The notes: generated by a model from the letters alone, not told the origin. 64,000 nt of DNA from Rhodoplanes sp963724735 (GCA_963724735.1 CAVRVX010000013.1:124001-188000); one strand, 5' to 3'; shown: positions 28,057-37,640, numbered from the stretch's first letter. Translations and numbers: made by a program.

Positions 28057-28317
28057 ATGTCGATCATCGCGCAAGGCGCCAACAAGCCGAAATCCGATCA
28101 AGACCAGAAGAAGGTCGCCCTCGGCCACGTCAAAGAGGCCTGGATGGATGCCTGGCTGGACGGCATCGACGCCGCGTGCATGGCCCAGGTGTCGCTCTTC
28201 GTCACCATGACCGAACTCGTCGCCGCCTACGGCGAGGAGGAAACGGCGCGGTTTGCCGCCAGCCTGCCGAAGCGCATTTCCTCCGGCGAGTTTTCCTTGC
28301 GTCGGCGGAAGCAGTAG
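28057..28317 (+). CDS. Conserved hypothetical protein of Hyphomicrobiales
   Basis: An 86-residue soluble protein beginning MSIIAQGANKPKSDQDQKK with a helical core HVKEAWMDAWLDGIDAACMA and ELVAAYGEEETARFAASLPKRI. It resembles short proteins I associate with rhizobia but no function is known. It has its own upstream region with a small hairpin (cagggg / cccctg, 27952-27972). Confidence 0.65.
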   Translation: MSIIAQGANKPKSDQDQKKVALGHVKEAWMDAWLDGIDAACMAQVSLFVTMTELVAAYGEEETARFAASLPKRISSGEFSLRRRKQ

Positions 28318-28450
28318 CAAAGCGCCGCGGGCGCCGGCCCTTGAGGCGCACCCGCGGCCGACCTACCTTGGCGGCGGTCGTCCGGCCCCTTCCGCTGCAG
28401 CGTCTCGACCCCGCGGGTATCTTGGCGGATATCGCGCCGGACCGAGGCGA

Positions 28451-29386
28451 ATGCGGGTGGTCATGCAAGCGGCCCTTCTTTCCGATCGCGGCGTCGTCAA
28501 GGTTTTGGGCGCGGACGCGCGCCGATTCCTGCATGGGCTGCTCACCACCGACATCGAGGCGATGACGCAGGCGACGCCGCGCTACGCCGCGCTGCTGACC
28601 CCGCAGGGAAAGATCGTCGCCGACCTGCTGGTGGTTCAAGAAGAGACGCCGCAGGGCCCCTGCTTCCTGCTCGACTGCGAGCGGACGCTCGTGGCTTCCC
28701 TTGTCGCCAAGCTTAATTTCTACAAGCTGCGCGCCAAGGTGATGATCGAGGACGCAAGCGATGCGGCGGCCGTGCTCGCTTTGTGGGACGAGCGGACGGC
28801 GGACGCATCGGGCGCAGAAGCATCGATCGGGCGCGCCGCCGCCGCGCCGTGGTTCGTCGATCCGCGGTTCGCCCCGCTCGGGTTTCGCGCGATCATCAAG
28901 CCAAGCCTTGCCGGCGCGATGGCCCGCGAGCAAGGCGCCGCGCTCGTCGATCTCTCCGCCTACCAGGCCCATCGGGTCGCGCTCGGGGTGCCGCGCGGCG
29001 GCTGCGACTTCGCCTACGGCGATGCCTTCCCGCACGAAGCGGACATGGACCAGCTCAACGGCGTCGACTTCGACAAGGGCTGCTATGTCGGCCAGGAGGT
29101 GGTGTCGCGCATGCAGCACCGCGCCAATGTGCGCAGCCGCGTCGTCCCTGTCCGCATCGAGGGCGCAGCGCCCGAACCGGGCGCGCCGGTCCTCGTTGGC
29201 GACAAGACCGTCGGCGTGATGGGCTCGGCCGCGGACGGCCGTGGGCTCGCTCTGCTCCGCCTCGATCGCGTCGCCGACGCCATGGGGGCGGGCTTGTCGC
29301 TCGCGGTGGGAAAAGCAAGCCTGCACCCGGTCAAGCCCGCTTGGGCGAGCTTCGCCTGGCCCTTCACGGAACAGGCGGCGGGATGA
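28451..29386 (+). CDS. ygfZ: Folate-binding protein YgfZ/GcvT-like (Fe-S cluster assembly)
   Basis: Tetrahydrofolate-dependent protein that supports maturation of some iron-sulfur enzymes. The 311-residue product begins MRVVMQAALLSDRGVVKVLG, has DARRFLHGLLTTDI and the family signature KGCYVGQEVVSRMQHR around residue 212, with the essential cysteine. Either ATG 28451 or 28463 may be the start. Its stop overlaps the start of the tag gene (ATGA). Confidence 0.92.
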   Translation: MRVVMQAALLSDRGVVKVLGADARRFLHGLLTTDIEAMTQATPRYAALLTPQGKIVADLLVVQEETPQGPCFLLDCERTLVASLVAKLNFYKLRAKVMIEDASDAAAVLALWDERTADASGAEASIGRAAAAPWFVDPRFAPLGFRAIIKPSLAGAMAREQGAALVDLSAYQAHRVALGVPRGGCDFAYGDAFPHEADMDQLNGVDFDKGCYVGQEVVSRMQHRANVRSRVVPVRIEGAAPEPGAPVLVGDKTVGVMGSAADGRGLALLRLDRVADAMGAGLSLAVGKASLHPVKPAWASFAWPFTEQAAG

Positions 29387-30006
29387 CCGCCCCTCTTCTC
29401 CATCCTGACGGCCTCGCCCGTTGTCCCTGGCCGAAACAGGACCCGCTGTACCTCGCCTATCACGACGAGGAATGGGGGGTTCCCGAATACGCCGACCGCG
29501 CGCTGTTCGAGAAACTCGTGCTCGACGGCTTCCAGGCGGGCCTGTCCTGGATCACCATCTTGCGCAAGCGCGAGAACTTCCGCCGCGCTTTCGATGGCTT
29601 CGCGCCGGAAGCGATCGCCCGTTACAATGCCCGCAAGGTCGAGGCGCTGATGCGCAACGAAGGCATCGTGTGCAACCGCGCCAAGATCGAAGGGGCGGTC
29701 GGCTCCGCCCGCGCCTGGCTCGACATCATGGACAAGGGGCCCGGCTTTGGCGCGCTGCTATGGGGCTTCGTCGATGGACGCCCGCGCGTCAACCGGTTCC
29801 GCACGACGGCGGAGATCCCTGCGGAGACGGAGCTGTCGCGCGCCATTTCCAAGGAATTGGCGAGCCGGGGCTTCAAGTTCTGCGGGCCCACCATTGTCTA
29901 TGCCTTCATGCAGGCGGTCGGCATGGTCAATGACCACCTGGTCGGTTGCCATCGGCATGGCGCTTGCGCATCGCTGACGAAAGGCCCGATCGTTGCCTCT
30001 CCATGA
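29383..30006 (+). CDS. tag: DNA-3-methyladenine glycosylase I
   Basis: Excises 3-methyladenine from alkylated DNA. The 207-residue protein has the N-terminal zinc-site residues in RCPWP and YHDEEWGVP, the helix-hairpin-helix region around GLSWITILRKRENFRRAF, and the C-terminal zinc ligands in NDHLVGCHRH. Length and motif order match Tag. Overlap with ygfZ by four bases makes a two-gene unit. Confidence 0.95.
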   Translation: MTAPLLHPDGLARCPWPKQDPLYLAYHDEEWGVPEYADRALFEKLVLDGFQAGLSWITILRKRENFRRAFDGFAPEAIARYNARKVEALMRNEGIVCNRAKIEGAVGSARAWLDIMDKGPGFGALLWGFVDGRPRVNRFRTTAEIPAETELSRAISKELASRGFKFCGPTIVYAFMQAVGMVNDHLVGCHRHGACASLTKGPIVASP

Positions 30007-30023
30007 CATAGCTAACGCGCACA

Positions 30024-30142
30024 CTCCCTCCCCCCTTGAGGGGGAGGGTTGGGGTGGGGGGTATTTTCGCGATGGCGGTCGCGTTAGTGGACCCCCCTCC
30101 CGGATCGCTTCGCGATCCGACCTCCCCCTCAAGGGGGGAGGT
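30024..30142. repeat. Gene-less inverted repeat element with hairpin arms
   Basis: Left arm 30024-30062 (ctccctccccccttgagg onward, ending ggggtggggggt) and right arm 30091-30142 (acccccctcccgg, an inner hairpin cggatcgc/gcgatccg, then cctccccctcaaggggggagg) are inverse copies apart from the inner hairpin, which is only in the right arm. A 28-bp spacer (30063-30090) separates them. Architecture matches the arms around the DUF559 gene at 13827-14320, with a related C/T-rich core. Confidence 0.8.
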
Positions 30143-30150
30143 AAGACCTG

Positions 30151-30840
30151 ATGGCGGCAAAACGGACATCGGGAGGGGGGAGGGCCGGGACTATCCCGCG
30201 CCGCGCGGCGGCCGCAGCCAAAGCCGCCGCACGCCCGGACGTCGAGGGCGCAGCTCCGCGCGCGTGGCAGCGCATGCTGTCGGGACGCCGGCTCGACTTG
30301 CTCGACCCCTCCCCGCTCGACGTCGAGATCGAGGACATCGCGCATGGGCTCGCGCGGGTGGCCCGCTGGAACGGCCAGACGATCGGCGCGCACATCTTTT
30401 CCGTCGCCCAGCACACGCTCCTGGTTGAGGAAATCGCGCGCCGGCGCGTCGGCGCGGTCGACCGGCGGCTCGGCCTCGCGCTCCTCCTGCACGATGCGCC
30501 GGAATACGTCATCGGCGACATGATCTCGCCCTTCAAGGCGGTAATCGGCGGCGCTTACAAGGCGGTGGAGAAGCGCCTGCTCACCGCGATCCATCTCCGC
30601 TTCGGCCTGCCGCCGGAATTGCCCGACGAGGTGGTGCGGATCGTCAAGACGGCGGACCGCGGTGCGGCTTTCCTGGAAGCGACGCGCCTCGCCGGCTTCA
30701 CCGTCGCAGAGGCTCGCCGGTTTTTCGGAGCGCGCCCCGTCCTGGCGCAGCGGATAGAGCGCGACTATCTCACGCCATGGCCGGCGGAAACCGCCGAGCG
30801 GCGCTTTCTCGACCGCTTTGCGAAGCTCGCGGCGGCTTGA
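30151..30840 (+). CDS. HD domain phosphohydrolase (YfbR-like)
   Basis: Metal-dependent phosphohydrolase. The 229-residue protein has the HD-superfamily metal ligands in SVAQHTLLV and LLLHDAPEYVIGD, with a later VKTADRGAAF carrying the last aspartate. YfbR-type enzymes dephosphorylate deoxynucleoside 5'-monophosphates; the PEYVIGDMISP motif fits that group. The first 35 residues are basic, Ala-rich and doubtful; a later start near the AWQRMLSGRRLDLLDPSP segment is possible. Confidence 0.85.
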   Translation: MAAKRTSGGGRAGTIPRRAAAAAKAAARPDVEGAAPRAWQRMLSGRRLDLLDPSPLDVEIEDIAHGLARVARWNGQTIGAHIFSVAQHTLLVEEIARRRVGAVDRRLGLALLLHDAPEYVIGDMISPFKAVIGGAYKAVEKRLLTAIHLRFGLPPELPDEVVRIVKTADRGAAFLEATRLAGFTVAEARRFFGARPVLAQRIERDYLTPWPAETAERRFLDRFAKLAAA

Positions 30841-30891
30841 TGCCGTCACATACGGGCGCTAACGAGAGGAAAAATCGCTGGAGACCGCAGG

Positions 30892-31401
30892 ATGATCCAC
30901 GTCTGCTCGCTCGCGCGCCTGCCCGAGACCGTGGCCGCGACCGGCGCTAGTCACGTCGTCAGCCTGATCACTCGGAGCTATCCGGTCGAGCTGCCGAAGG
31001 AAATCGAGCAAGCCAACCATCTCTGGTTGGACATGGACGATATCAGCGCGCCGCTCGACGGCTATATTCTCCCGCAGGCCTATCACGTCGAGCAGCTGCT
31101 CGACTTCGTGCGCGGCTGGGACCGCGCCAACCCGCTCGTCGTCCATTGCCATGCCGGCATCAGCCGATCGAGCGCAGCGGCCTTCGTCGCCGCCTGCGCG
31201 CTTGCCCCGCACCGCGATGAGCACGCTGTCGCGCTCGCCGTGCGGCGCGCTTCGCCGACTGCGCTCCCCAACCGGCGCATCGTCTCGCTCGCCGACCACC
31301 AGCTTAAGCGGAAGGGGCGGATGCTCGCCGCAGTCAACGCGATGTCGCCATACACCCCGTGTTACTCCGAGGCGCTGCCGTTCCGCGTCGATATCGATTG
31401 A
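30892..31401 (+). CDS. Tyrosine/dual-specificity phosphatase-like protein
   Basis: A 169-residue protein with the Cys-phosphatase P-loop HCHAGISRSS: nucleophile Cys86 and Arg92 in the CX5R pattern, and a possible general acid Asp in LWLDMDD (47-50). It resembles the protein-tyrosine phosphatase family found as short stand-alone proteins in rhizobia. No substrate is suggested by context. It follows the HD hydrolase by 51 bp on the same strand. Confidence 0.87.
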   Translation: MIHVCSLARLPETVAATGASHVVSLITRSYPVELPKEIEQANHLWLDMDDISAPLDGYILPQAYHVEQLLDFVRGWDRANPLVVHCHAGISRSSAAAFVAACALAPHRDEHAVALAVRRASPTALPNRRIVSLADHQLKRKGRMLAAVNAMSPYTPCYSEALPFRVDID

Positions 31402-31447
31402 CGGCGCGGGAGTGCGCAGGGAGCGCGGCGGTCGCTTCGCCGACTTG

Positions 31448-32062
31448 CTATTCGAGGGTGACCACAGCCGACTGCACCGGCGCCGACACTTCGGCGGCGG
31501 AAGGCGGAGGCAGGTTCTGACTTGTCACCGCAGGCGCGGCCTTCTCGGGAGCAAGCGCGGGCTGCGGGGTTGCCGGAACGGCGGTCGGGGCGGCCTGCGT
31601 CGCGGCGCCGGACGCGGTCGGCCGCAACTTGGGCGGCGTGGCGTCGCGCGCTCCCGACGTCATCTCAACGCGGGGATCGCGCCGGACGAAATCGCAATAG
31701 GCGAAGCCGAGACCGCTGATCGAACCGCGAAAGCTCGTCCGGCTCGTCTGCACCAGGTCGAAGCACGGCTCGAACAGGGAGCCGCGCAGGGACGCGCAGA
31801 TGGATGACGAGGTCACTTTGATCGTGCCGACCGGCATGGCGACGAACCGCGCCGGCTTTCCCGGCGCTTGCATGGTTCCCACCACCGCGCCATCGGCATA
31901 GATGCGCCCGACCCCGCGCGTGCCGTCGAAGCAGGTATAGGAGAACAACTTTCCGGCGACGAAGCGCTTGGCTTCGTCGGGGCGAAGCGGCGCGGCATTG
32001 GCAGCCACCGCGCCCGCGGCAGCAAACATGGCGGATAACAGAAGCAAACGGCATAGACGCAT
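31448..32062 (-). CDS. Secreted protein with Pro/Ala-rich C-terminus, unknown function
   Basis: A 204-residue protein with a signal peptide (MRLCRLLLLSAMFAAAGAVA, cleavage after ANAA). The mature N-terminal 110 residues hold four cysteines (YTCFDG, SSICAS, EPCFD, AYCDF) and look folded; from about residue 125 the chain is Ala/Pro/Thr-rich and probably disordered. No family recognised. Convergent with the phosphatase gene, 46 bp away. Confidence 0.68.
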   Translation of the reverse strand: MRLCRLLLLSAMFAAAGAVAANAAPLRPDEAKRFVAGKLFSYTCFDGTRGVGRIYADGAVVGTMQAPGKPARFVAMPVGTIKVTSSSICASLRGSLFEPCFDLVQTSRTSFRGSISGLGFAYCDFVRRDPRVEMTSGARDATPPKLRPTASGAATQAAPTAVPATPQPALAPEKAAPAVTSQNLPPPSAAEVSAPVQSAVVTLE

Positions 32063-32155
32063 GGCGGCCCCCCCGCGCGTGACGGCGACCGAGACGGCGG
32101 ACCTCAACGGCCCAAATCCCCCTGCGCTCAGATCGTCGCCAAAGTCTGAACGCGC

Positions 32156-33142
32156 TTATTCGATCCTGACTACGATACGACCCCGCACAGTGCCTTCCAT
32201 GATGCGCCGTGCACCGCCTATAACGTCGTCAAGGCCAATTTGTTCGACCATTTTTTCCAATTTCCTCGAATCGAGGTCGATTTCCAACCGTTTCCACGCA
32301 TCTCTTCGCGAGTGTTGCGGACACATCACAGAATCGATCCCCAAAAGCGAAACTCCGCGCAGAATGAACGGGGCCACGCTGGTCGGCAGATCCATCCCGC
32401 CGGCAAGCCCGCATGCCGCGATCGCCCCGCCGTAACGGGCCATCGATAGGACATTGGCGAGCGTCACGGACCCGACCGTGTCGACCCCTCCCCCCCAGCG
32501 TTCTTTTCCGAGCGGCCGGACCGGCCCGGTCAGCTCCTGGCGGGAAATTACCTCGGCTGCGCCCAACTGTTTGAGATAGTCGGCTTCTTGCGGACGCCCG
32601 GTCGAGGCGATCACGCGATGCCCGAGCTTGGCGAGGATGGCGACCGCGACCGAACCGACGCCCCCGGCGGCGCCGGTCACGATCACCGGCCCGCGGTCGG
32701 GCGTGACGCCCTGGCGCTCGAGCGCCAGCACCGCGAGCATCGCGGTGTACCCGGCGGTGCCGATCGCCATCGCGTTGCGGGTCGTCATGGTCGGCGGCAG
32801 GGGAACGAGCCAATCGCCCTTGCAGCGTACCTTTTCGGCATAGCCCCCGAGATGGGTTTCCCCGCAACCCCACCCGTTCAGGATCACCTTGTCTCCGGGT
32901 TTCCATTCGGGATGAGCGGAGGATTCGACCGTGCCGGCCGCATCGATGCCGGCGATCATGGGAAACCGCCGCACGACCGGGGCTTTGCCGGTCACCGCCA
33001 GCCCGTCTTTGTAATTGATAGTCGACCATTCGACGCGAAAGGTGACGTCGCCTTCCATCAGGTCGTTCTCATCAAAGTCGGACAGCGCCGCAGTCTGCCC
33101 GCCATTGTCCTTGCGAATGACGATTGCCTTGAAACTGGCCAC
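32156..33142 (-). CDS. MDR-family acrylyl-CoA reductase/YhdH-type oxidoreductase
   Basis: Medium-chain reductase of 328 residues without the structural zinc lobe. INYKDGLAVTGKAPVVRRFP and GIDAAGTV match YhdH/AcuI proteins, and the NADPH-binding motif is VTGAAGGVGSVAVAIL with ASTGR. AcuI reduces acryloyl-CoA to propionyl-CoA. Start is GTG at 33142 giving a VASFKAIVIRKDNGG N-terminus; ATG starts further up would cross a non-conserved segment. Confidence 0.9.
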   Translation of the reverse strand: MASFKAIVIRKDNGGQTAALSDFDENDLMEGDVTFRVEWSTINYKDGLAVTGKAPVVRRFPMIAGIDAAGTVESSAHPEWKPGDKVILNGWGCGETHLGGYAEKVRCKGDWLVPLPPTMTTRNAMAIGTAGYTAMLAVLALERQGVTPDRGPVIVTGAAGGVGSVAVAILAKLGHRVIASTGRPQEADYLKQLGAAEVISRQELTGPVRPLGKERWGGGVDTVGSVTLANVLSMARYGGAIAACGLAGGMDLPTSVAPFILRGVSLLGIDSVMCPQHSRRDAWKRLEIDLDSRKLEKMVEQIGLDDVIGGARRIMEGTVRGRIVVRIE

Positions 33143-33424
33143 GCGAATCCCCCTGTTGTCCGACCCAACGGTTGCTCCGATCGGCCACAGTAAATCGCCC
33201 CGCCGAAGGGCGCACAAGGGCGTCAGGGACCGAACACGTCGCGGCCGCAAAGCATGCTCCGGGCACAACAGGTCGGCCATCAGCATGGGGAGGCGCGCGA
33301 AGGATCAACTCGTCGTGCAAAGCACGCCGGACGCGGGAGGGAATTAGGCAGTGAAAGATTTCGATCGATCGGGCACGCGAAAGCCAGCCGCCTCAACGGC
33401 GGCGCGGCTTCCGACAAACGGAGG

Positions 33425-35324
33425 TCAGAGCGGCTCGGCGGGCGCCACGGCGAGTTCGGCGTCGCCCCACATGGGCTGGGCGGCGCCGTCGCCCCAATTG
33501 CGCGGGCGGTAGAAGGTGTGGACGCCGATCTTGTCGAGCCTGTGCATCGTGCGAACCCAATGCGGACGCACCCAATAGGCGTGGTAGTGGGTCGCCTTGC
33601 CGACATCGGGCAGCCAGTGCTTGCCGTCGAGAGTTCTCACGCGAAATGGTTTTCGCACGCTCCCACGCATCCGGCTCGGTAATCTTGTCGGGGATGCCGT
33701 CGCAAGCGAAGGTGAACTGGCAGGCCAGGCGGCGATGCGCGTTCTGATAGACGACGCCGCACACCGTGGTCGGATAGTAACCGGAGAAGACGCGGTTCAT
33801 GATCACCTGCGCGACCGCGATCTGGCCGCGAACCGGCTCGCCGCGCAATTCGAAGTAGACGGCGTCGGCCAAGCACTTCTCGGCCTTCTGGCGTTCCTCG
33901 CCGAAGAGGCCGAGCCGTTCAGCCGGGCTCAGCAGCGACCGTCCATCGCCCGGGACGACGCCCTTGCTGACGATCGTCTCGCCGCCATCAGGATGCAGCG
34001 CGGCAAGCCGCACCTCCGCCTCATCATCGAAATCGCTTGGCGGCGCGGCCAAAGACGCTGCGCCCGGCCTCCACGCCTCCAGGCCGCCACGCAGGTCGGC
34101 CAGCGGCTCGGCGCCAAAATAGATGCGAGCGGTGCGCACCGGCAGAGTCACGGTTTCGCCGAGCGTGGGCGCCGCGGTATCGGGGCGGTAAGATTCGGTG
34201 TCGCTGAACCGCTTGTCGACGGGCGGTTCGGACCGCTCCTGCGGACGCGCAATCGCGATCTCGGCCTTCGGCGCGGCCGGTCGCGGCAGTTCGATCTCGG
34301 GAGAAGCGCTCGCGACCACGTAAGCGGATTCGGGCTTTGCCTGCGGAGCAAGCGCCGCTTCGGCGATTCTCGCCGGCGGCTCGGACCGCTCTTGCGGACG
34401 AGCAATCGCGACCTCGACCTTCGGTGCAGCCGGTCGCGGCAGTTCGATCTCGGGAGAAGCGCTCGCGACTACATAGGTGGGTTCAGACTTCGGTTCCGCG
34501 GCGGCCGGCTCTGTGGTCGCACCAAACCAAGCCATTGACGCGGAGGCAAACGCCTCATCGGTCGGAACTGGTTGGGCGGCGTCGTCCCAGGCGGATGGCG
34601 CGACGACCGTCGGTGCGGCGACGATCGCAGGCGTCGTCGTTGCGGGCGCGGTTGTCACCGCCGGTGCGCTCGCTGTTGGCGCGGTCGCTACCGGTGAACT
34701 CCGAGTGCTCTGCTCCGTGGCGCTTTCGATCGTCGTACGTTCGGACGATGGCGGGAGCGCTGCAATAACGGCCGGCCGCTCATTGGCCGCCGTGTCCGGT
34801 GTTGTTGCGGGGAGCGCCGCGGCCGCAAGCTCTGCGCGGGCCGGCTCGGCGCCCGCCATCTCTGCAGCCGGCTTCATTGGCGGCGTCGACACGCGAACGC
34901 TCGCCTGCTCCTGATTGTGTTTGCCTTCAGCCGTGGCGCGGCTGACCAGGCGGTCGCCCTTGCGCGACCGATTAATGGCGGTGAACTCCTCGCTGGGCGC
35001 GGATTGGCTCAAGTCGAGCAAGGTGCGCAACGGGATCGCGCTGGTGACGTCGGACGCCCCGACCTCAAGGCTCGCGAGCCGTTCGCCCAGCGGTTCGGGA
35101 ATGCTGGTCCCGACCGGACGTGGAAAACTGAAGGTGGCTGCGTGAATGGTTCCGAACGGAGACTTGAAGACGTGGTCGCGCCAGCGCTCGCTAAGCGAAG
35201 AACGTTGCGCAATGGTCGAGGCGAGATCCTGATAACCGACGGACGCCGGCATTGCGACGAAAGTCAGCATGGCGAAGCCGAAAGGAGCGGTGAGCCCCAG
35301 CGGCCGTCTAGGCGACGATTGCAT
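33425..35324 (-). pseudogene. SleB-type cell wall hydrolase with a frameshift in the catalytic domain
   Basis: Signal-anchored protein (hydrophobic stretch near residues 10-28) with a long Ala/Pro/Thr-rich linker and a C-terminal SleB-type hydrolase domain: AVYFELRGEPVRGQIAVAQV with the catalytic Glu, then GVVYQNAHRRLACQF and CDGIPDKITEPDAWERAK. At about 33632-33636 the frame moves: the expected TLDGKHWLPDVGKATHYHAYWV continues in another frame and ends at 33425. In the original frame the protein would run on as Arg-rich nonsense to 33393. Either a true lesion or an extra A in the sequence. The family cleaves peptidoglycan. Confidence 0.85.
34221..34475. repeat. Two copies of a 34-codon direct repeat in the SleB linker
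   Basis: Minus-strand codons 34475-34374 and 34322-34221 encode nearly the same 34 residues (YVVASASPEIELPRPAAPK, then IARPQERSEPP), with a period of 153 bp. It lies in the disordered linker and probably arose by slippage or unequal recombination. Confidence 0.85.
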
Positions 35325-35852
35325 TCGCAAGCCCAAGCCAACGCCTCCTGCGCGATGCGTCACACCTCACACACGTGCTGTTTTTTGCGAGATTTGGTTA
35401 AGCCGAAGTGTGCCCCTTGGCTCGTCATCAACCACGTTGCAAAAACATGGTTAACGTCGCGTAAAACGAAGCGCCCGCAGAGACTGCGTGCGCAGCTCCG
35501 ACCGCGCCGCGCGTACGCGGCATCGTTCACGACCCGTTGTCTTGCTGAGCGATTCCGAGAGGCTTTTGAAATCGCCACCAATCCCACGACGGCAATGATG
35601 AAATCGGAACGCGCCGATTCATCTTTGCCATCGTGGCTTGGCGCCCCACACCCCCGTGCTTCGGCGGCAAGTTGATGGTCCGTTTGGTAAACAAAAAGTG
35701 AGGCGGCACTTGGGCAATGTCACTTGCCATTCATTCGGATCACTACGGACGCCTCGATTCGTAGCATTACGGATGCGCGATCCATTTAACGCCGCGCACT
35801 CAACAGTTTGAGTCCAGCACTTGCGTGCGTTCGCTCAACAGCGGCGAGGTCG
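35325..35852. other. Intergenic region upstream of sleB and DUF2165
   Basis: A 528-bp divergent interval. Short frames here have no conserved look. It holds TTAA-bearing sites, for example ggttaacgtcgcgtaaaa at about 35449-35466, which is close to but does not meet the CtrA consensus. Base composition is less G+C-rich than the genes, fitting promoters for both sides. Confidence 0.5.
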
Positions 35853-36386
35853 ATGAGACAATCCGGCGCTCGCCATTCGCATCGCCAAGATCGCTCTGGT
35901 CGCTGCCTTTGCGTTGCACGCAAGCCTGATCGTTTTCGGCAATGTCACCGATTACGGGACGAATCTCGAATTCGTCCGACACGTGCTCGCGATGGACACG
36001 ATCTTCCCCAGTTCCACGATCCGCTATCGCGCCATCACCGACCGGCGCTGCAGCAGGCCGCCTATCTACTCATCATCGCCATCGAAACGGCGATCGCGGT
36101 GCTGTGCTGGCTCGGCGGCTATCGCCTGCTGCGCGTGATCCGCGCCGAAGGCAGCGCCTTCAACCGAGCCAAGACAATGTCCGTGTCCGGGCTAGCGCTC
36201 GGCATCCTGCTCTGGCAGCTCGGCTTCGTGACGATCGCCGGCGAATGGTTCGGGATGTGGATGTCGCACCGGTGGGACGCCGTGCCTGACGCGTTCCATT
36301 TCGTGGTGATCCTATACGCCAGCCTGATCTTTCTGGTCATGCGCGACGACGATCTGCCGCCGGAAACGAATAGTTCTCTTCCATAA
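35853..36386 (+). pseudogene. DUF2165 membrane protein gene with two opposite frameshifts
   Basis: Homology to DUF2165 proteins moves between frames. The ATG at 35853 starts one frame; from about 35871 the matching sequence (IRIAKIALVAAFALHASLIVF, split here, then FGNVTDYGTNLEFVRHVLAMDT) is in the next frame; near 36040 it returns to the first frame (PALQQAAYLLIIAIETAIAVL, FVTIAGEWFGMWMSHRW). Together they encode the usual four-helix membrane protein of about 175 residues. The two shifts cancel, so the first frame stays open throughout but with about 57 wrong residues. Function of the family is unknown. Confidence 0.75.
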
Positions 36387-36448
36387 GGATCGAACGGCCG
36401 GCAGGAGCCAGCCGTTCTGCCCGGTCGGCGAGACCCGCGGTGTCAGGC

Positions 36449-36631
36449 CTACTGGATGACGCCCTTGGCGCGATCGAACCGCGCTTCCTCGTCCGCAGGG
36501 ACCATGCCGCCCGGATAATAGGAGTTCGACCAACCGGTGCGGCTCGCGCGGGCGGCGTCGGCGTTGACGCTCCCCGCGACGAGAACAGCGGCGAAACCGA
36601 AGACAAACAGCGCGATCTTGGCAAGCGACAT
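36449..36631 (-). CDS. Small secreted protein, unknown function
   Basis: A 60-residue protein with signal peptide (MSLAKIALFVFGFAAVLVAG, cleavage after NADA) and a 35-residue mature part rich in aromatic and charged residues (TGWSNSYYPGGMVPADEE). ATG 36631 is chosen because AGGAGGATT sits just upstream. No family recognised. Confidence 0.65.
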   Translation of the reverse strand: MSLAKIALFVFGFAAVLVAGSVNADAARASRTGWSNSYYPGGMVPADEEARFDRAKGVIQ

Positions 36632-36878
36632 GGAATCCTCCTGATGATCTGCGATGGGCGAGCTCCGCCGCACCTGCCGCAGATACGGGGCGCCGGGCGG
36701 CGGGTTCTCCCCGCGCCATCACAAGCTTGTGCGCAATCGATGCCCGTGCGCCGACCTCGTTGTGAGTCGCGCTGAGCCGAGAGCGTCCGGCCGCGCCTCT
36801 CGACTCAGCAAGGCGCGGCTCGACGACACGCGCATGCAGCAGAGCGGCGGCGGCAGCGACCGGCGCTGACTTCGGGGC

Positions 36879-37640
36879 TCAGCTCTTGAGGCGATAACCG
36901 GTCTTGAAAATCCACCACACCGTCGCCAGGCACAGGAAAAGAAATACGAGCGTCATCGCAAAGCTGACGCCTACGTGCACGTCGGCGACCTCGAAGAAGC
37001 TCCAGCGGAAGCCGCTCACCAGATAAACGATCGGATTGAACAGCGTGACCGTCCGCCAGACCGGCGGCAGGATGTCGATCGAATAGAAGCTGCCGCCGAG
37101 AAAGGTCAGCGGCGTGATCACCAGCAACGGGATCACCTGCAGCTTCTCGAAACTGTCCGCCCAGACGCCGATGATGAATCCGAACAGGCTGAAGGTCACC
37201 GCCGTCAGGACAAGGAACACGAGCATCCAGACCGGATGCGCGATGCGCAGCGGCACGAACAGGCCGGCGGTCACCAGCACGAGCAATCCCAGAATGATCG
37301 ACTTGGTCGCGGCGGCGCCGACATAGCCGAGCGCAATTTCGAAAGCCGACACCGGCGCCGACAAGATTTCGTAAATGGTGCCGACAAACCGCGGGAAGTA
37401 GATGCCAAACGACGCGTTCGTGACGCTCTGCGTCAGCAGCATCATCATGATCAGCCCCGGCACGATGAAGACGCCGTACGTCACGCCCTCGATCTGCGCG
37501 ATGCGCGAGCCGATCGCCGCCCCGAACACCACGAAATAGAGTGAGGTGGATATCACCGGGGAGGCGACGCTTTGAAAGAGCGTCCGGCGCATGCGCGCCA
37601 TTTCAAACCGGTAGATCGCGCTGACCGCCCGGACATTCAT
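36879..37640 (-). CDS. ABC-2 type exporter permease (YadH-like)
   Basis: Inner-membrane permease, 253 residues with six hydrophobic segments and the ABC-2 signature ITPLTFLGGSFYSIDILPP. It is paired with the ATPase gene just upstream. If the ATPase frameshift is corrected, its TGA overlaps this ATG (ATGA), so the two are coupled. YadGH-like exporters have no firmly known substrate. Confidence 0.93.
   Translation of the reverse strand: MNVRAVSAIYRFEMARMRRTLFQSVASPVISTSLYFVVFGAAIGSRIAQIEGVTYGVFIVPGLIMMMLLTQSVTNASFGIYFPRFVGTIYEILSAPVSAFEIALGYVGAAATKSIILGLLVLVTAGLFVPLRIAHPVWMLVFLVLTAVTFSLFGFIIGVWADSFEKLQVIPLLVITPLTFLGGSFYSIDILPPVWRTVTLFNPIVYLVSGFRWSFFEVADVHVGVSFAMTLVFLFLCLATVWWIFKTGYRLKS

Noticed and set aside
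35449..35466. CtrA-type box (ttaa with N7 spacing) upstream of sleB
   Set aside because: The second half is taaa, not ttaa, so the match to TTAA-N7-TTAA is imperfect at the key half-site and sleB has no known link to CtrA.
35360..35730. Short frames of 60-75 codons upstream of sleB
   Set aside because: They have no ribosome site, no conserved pattern and low-complexity composition.
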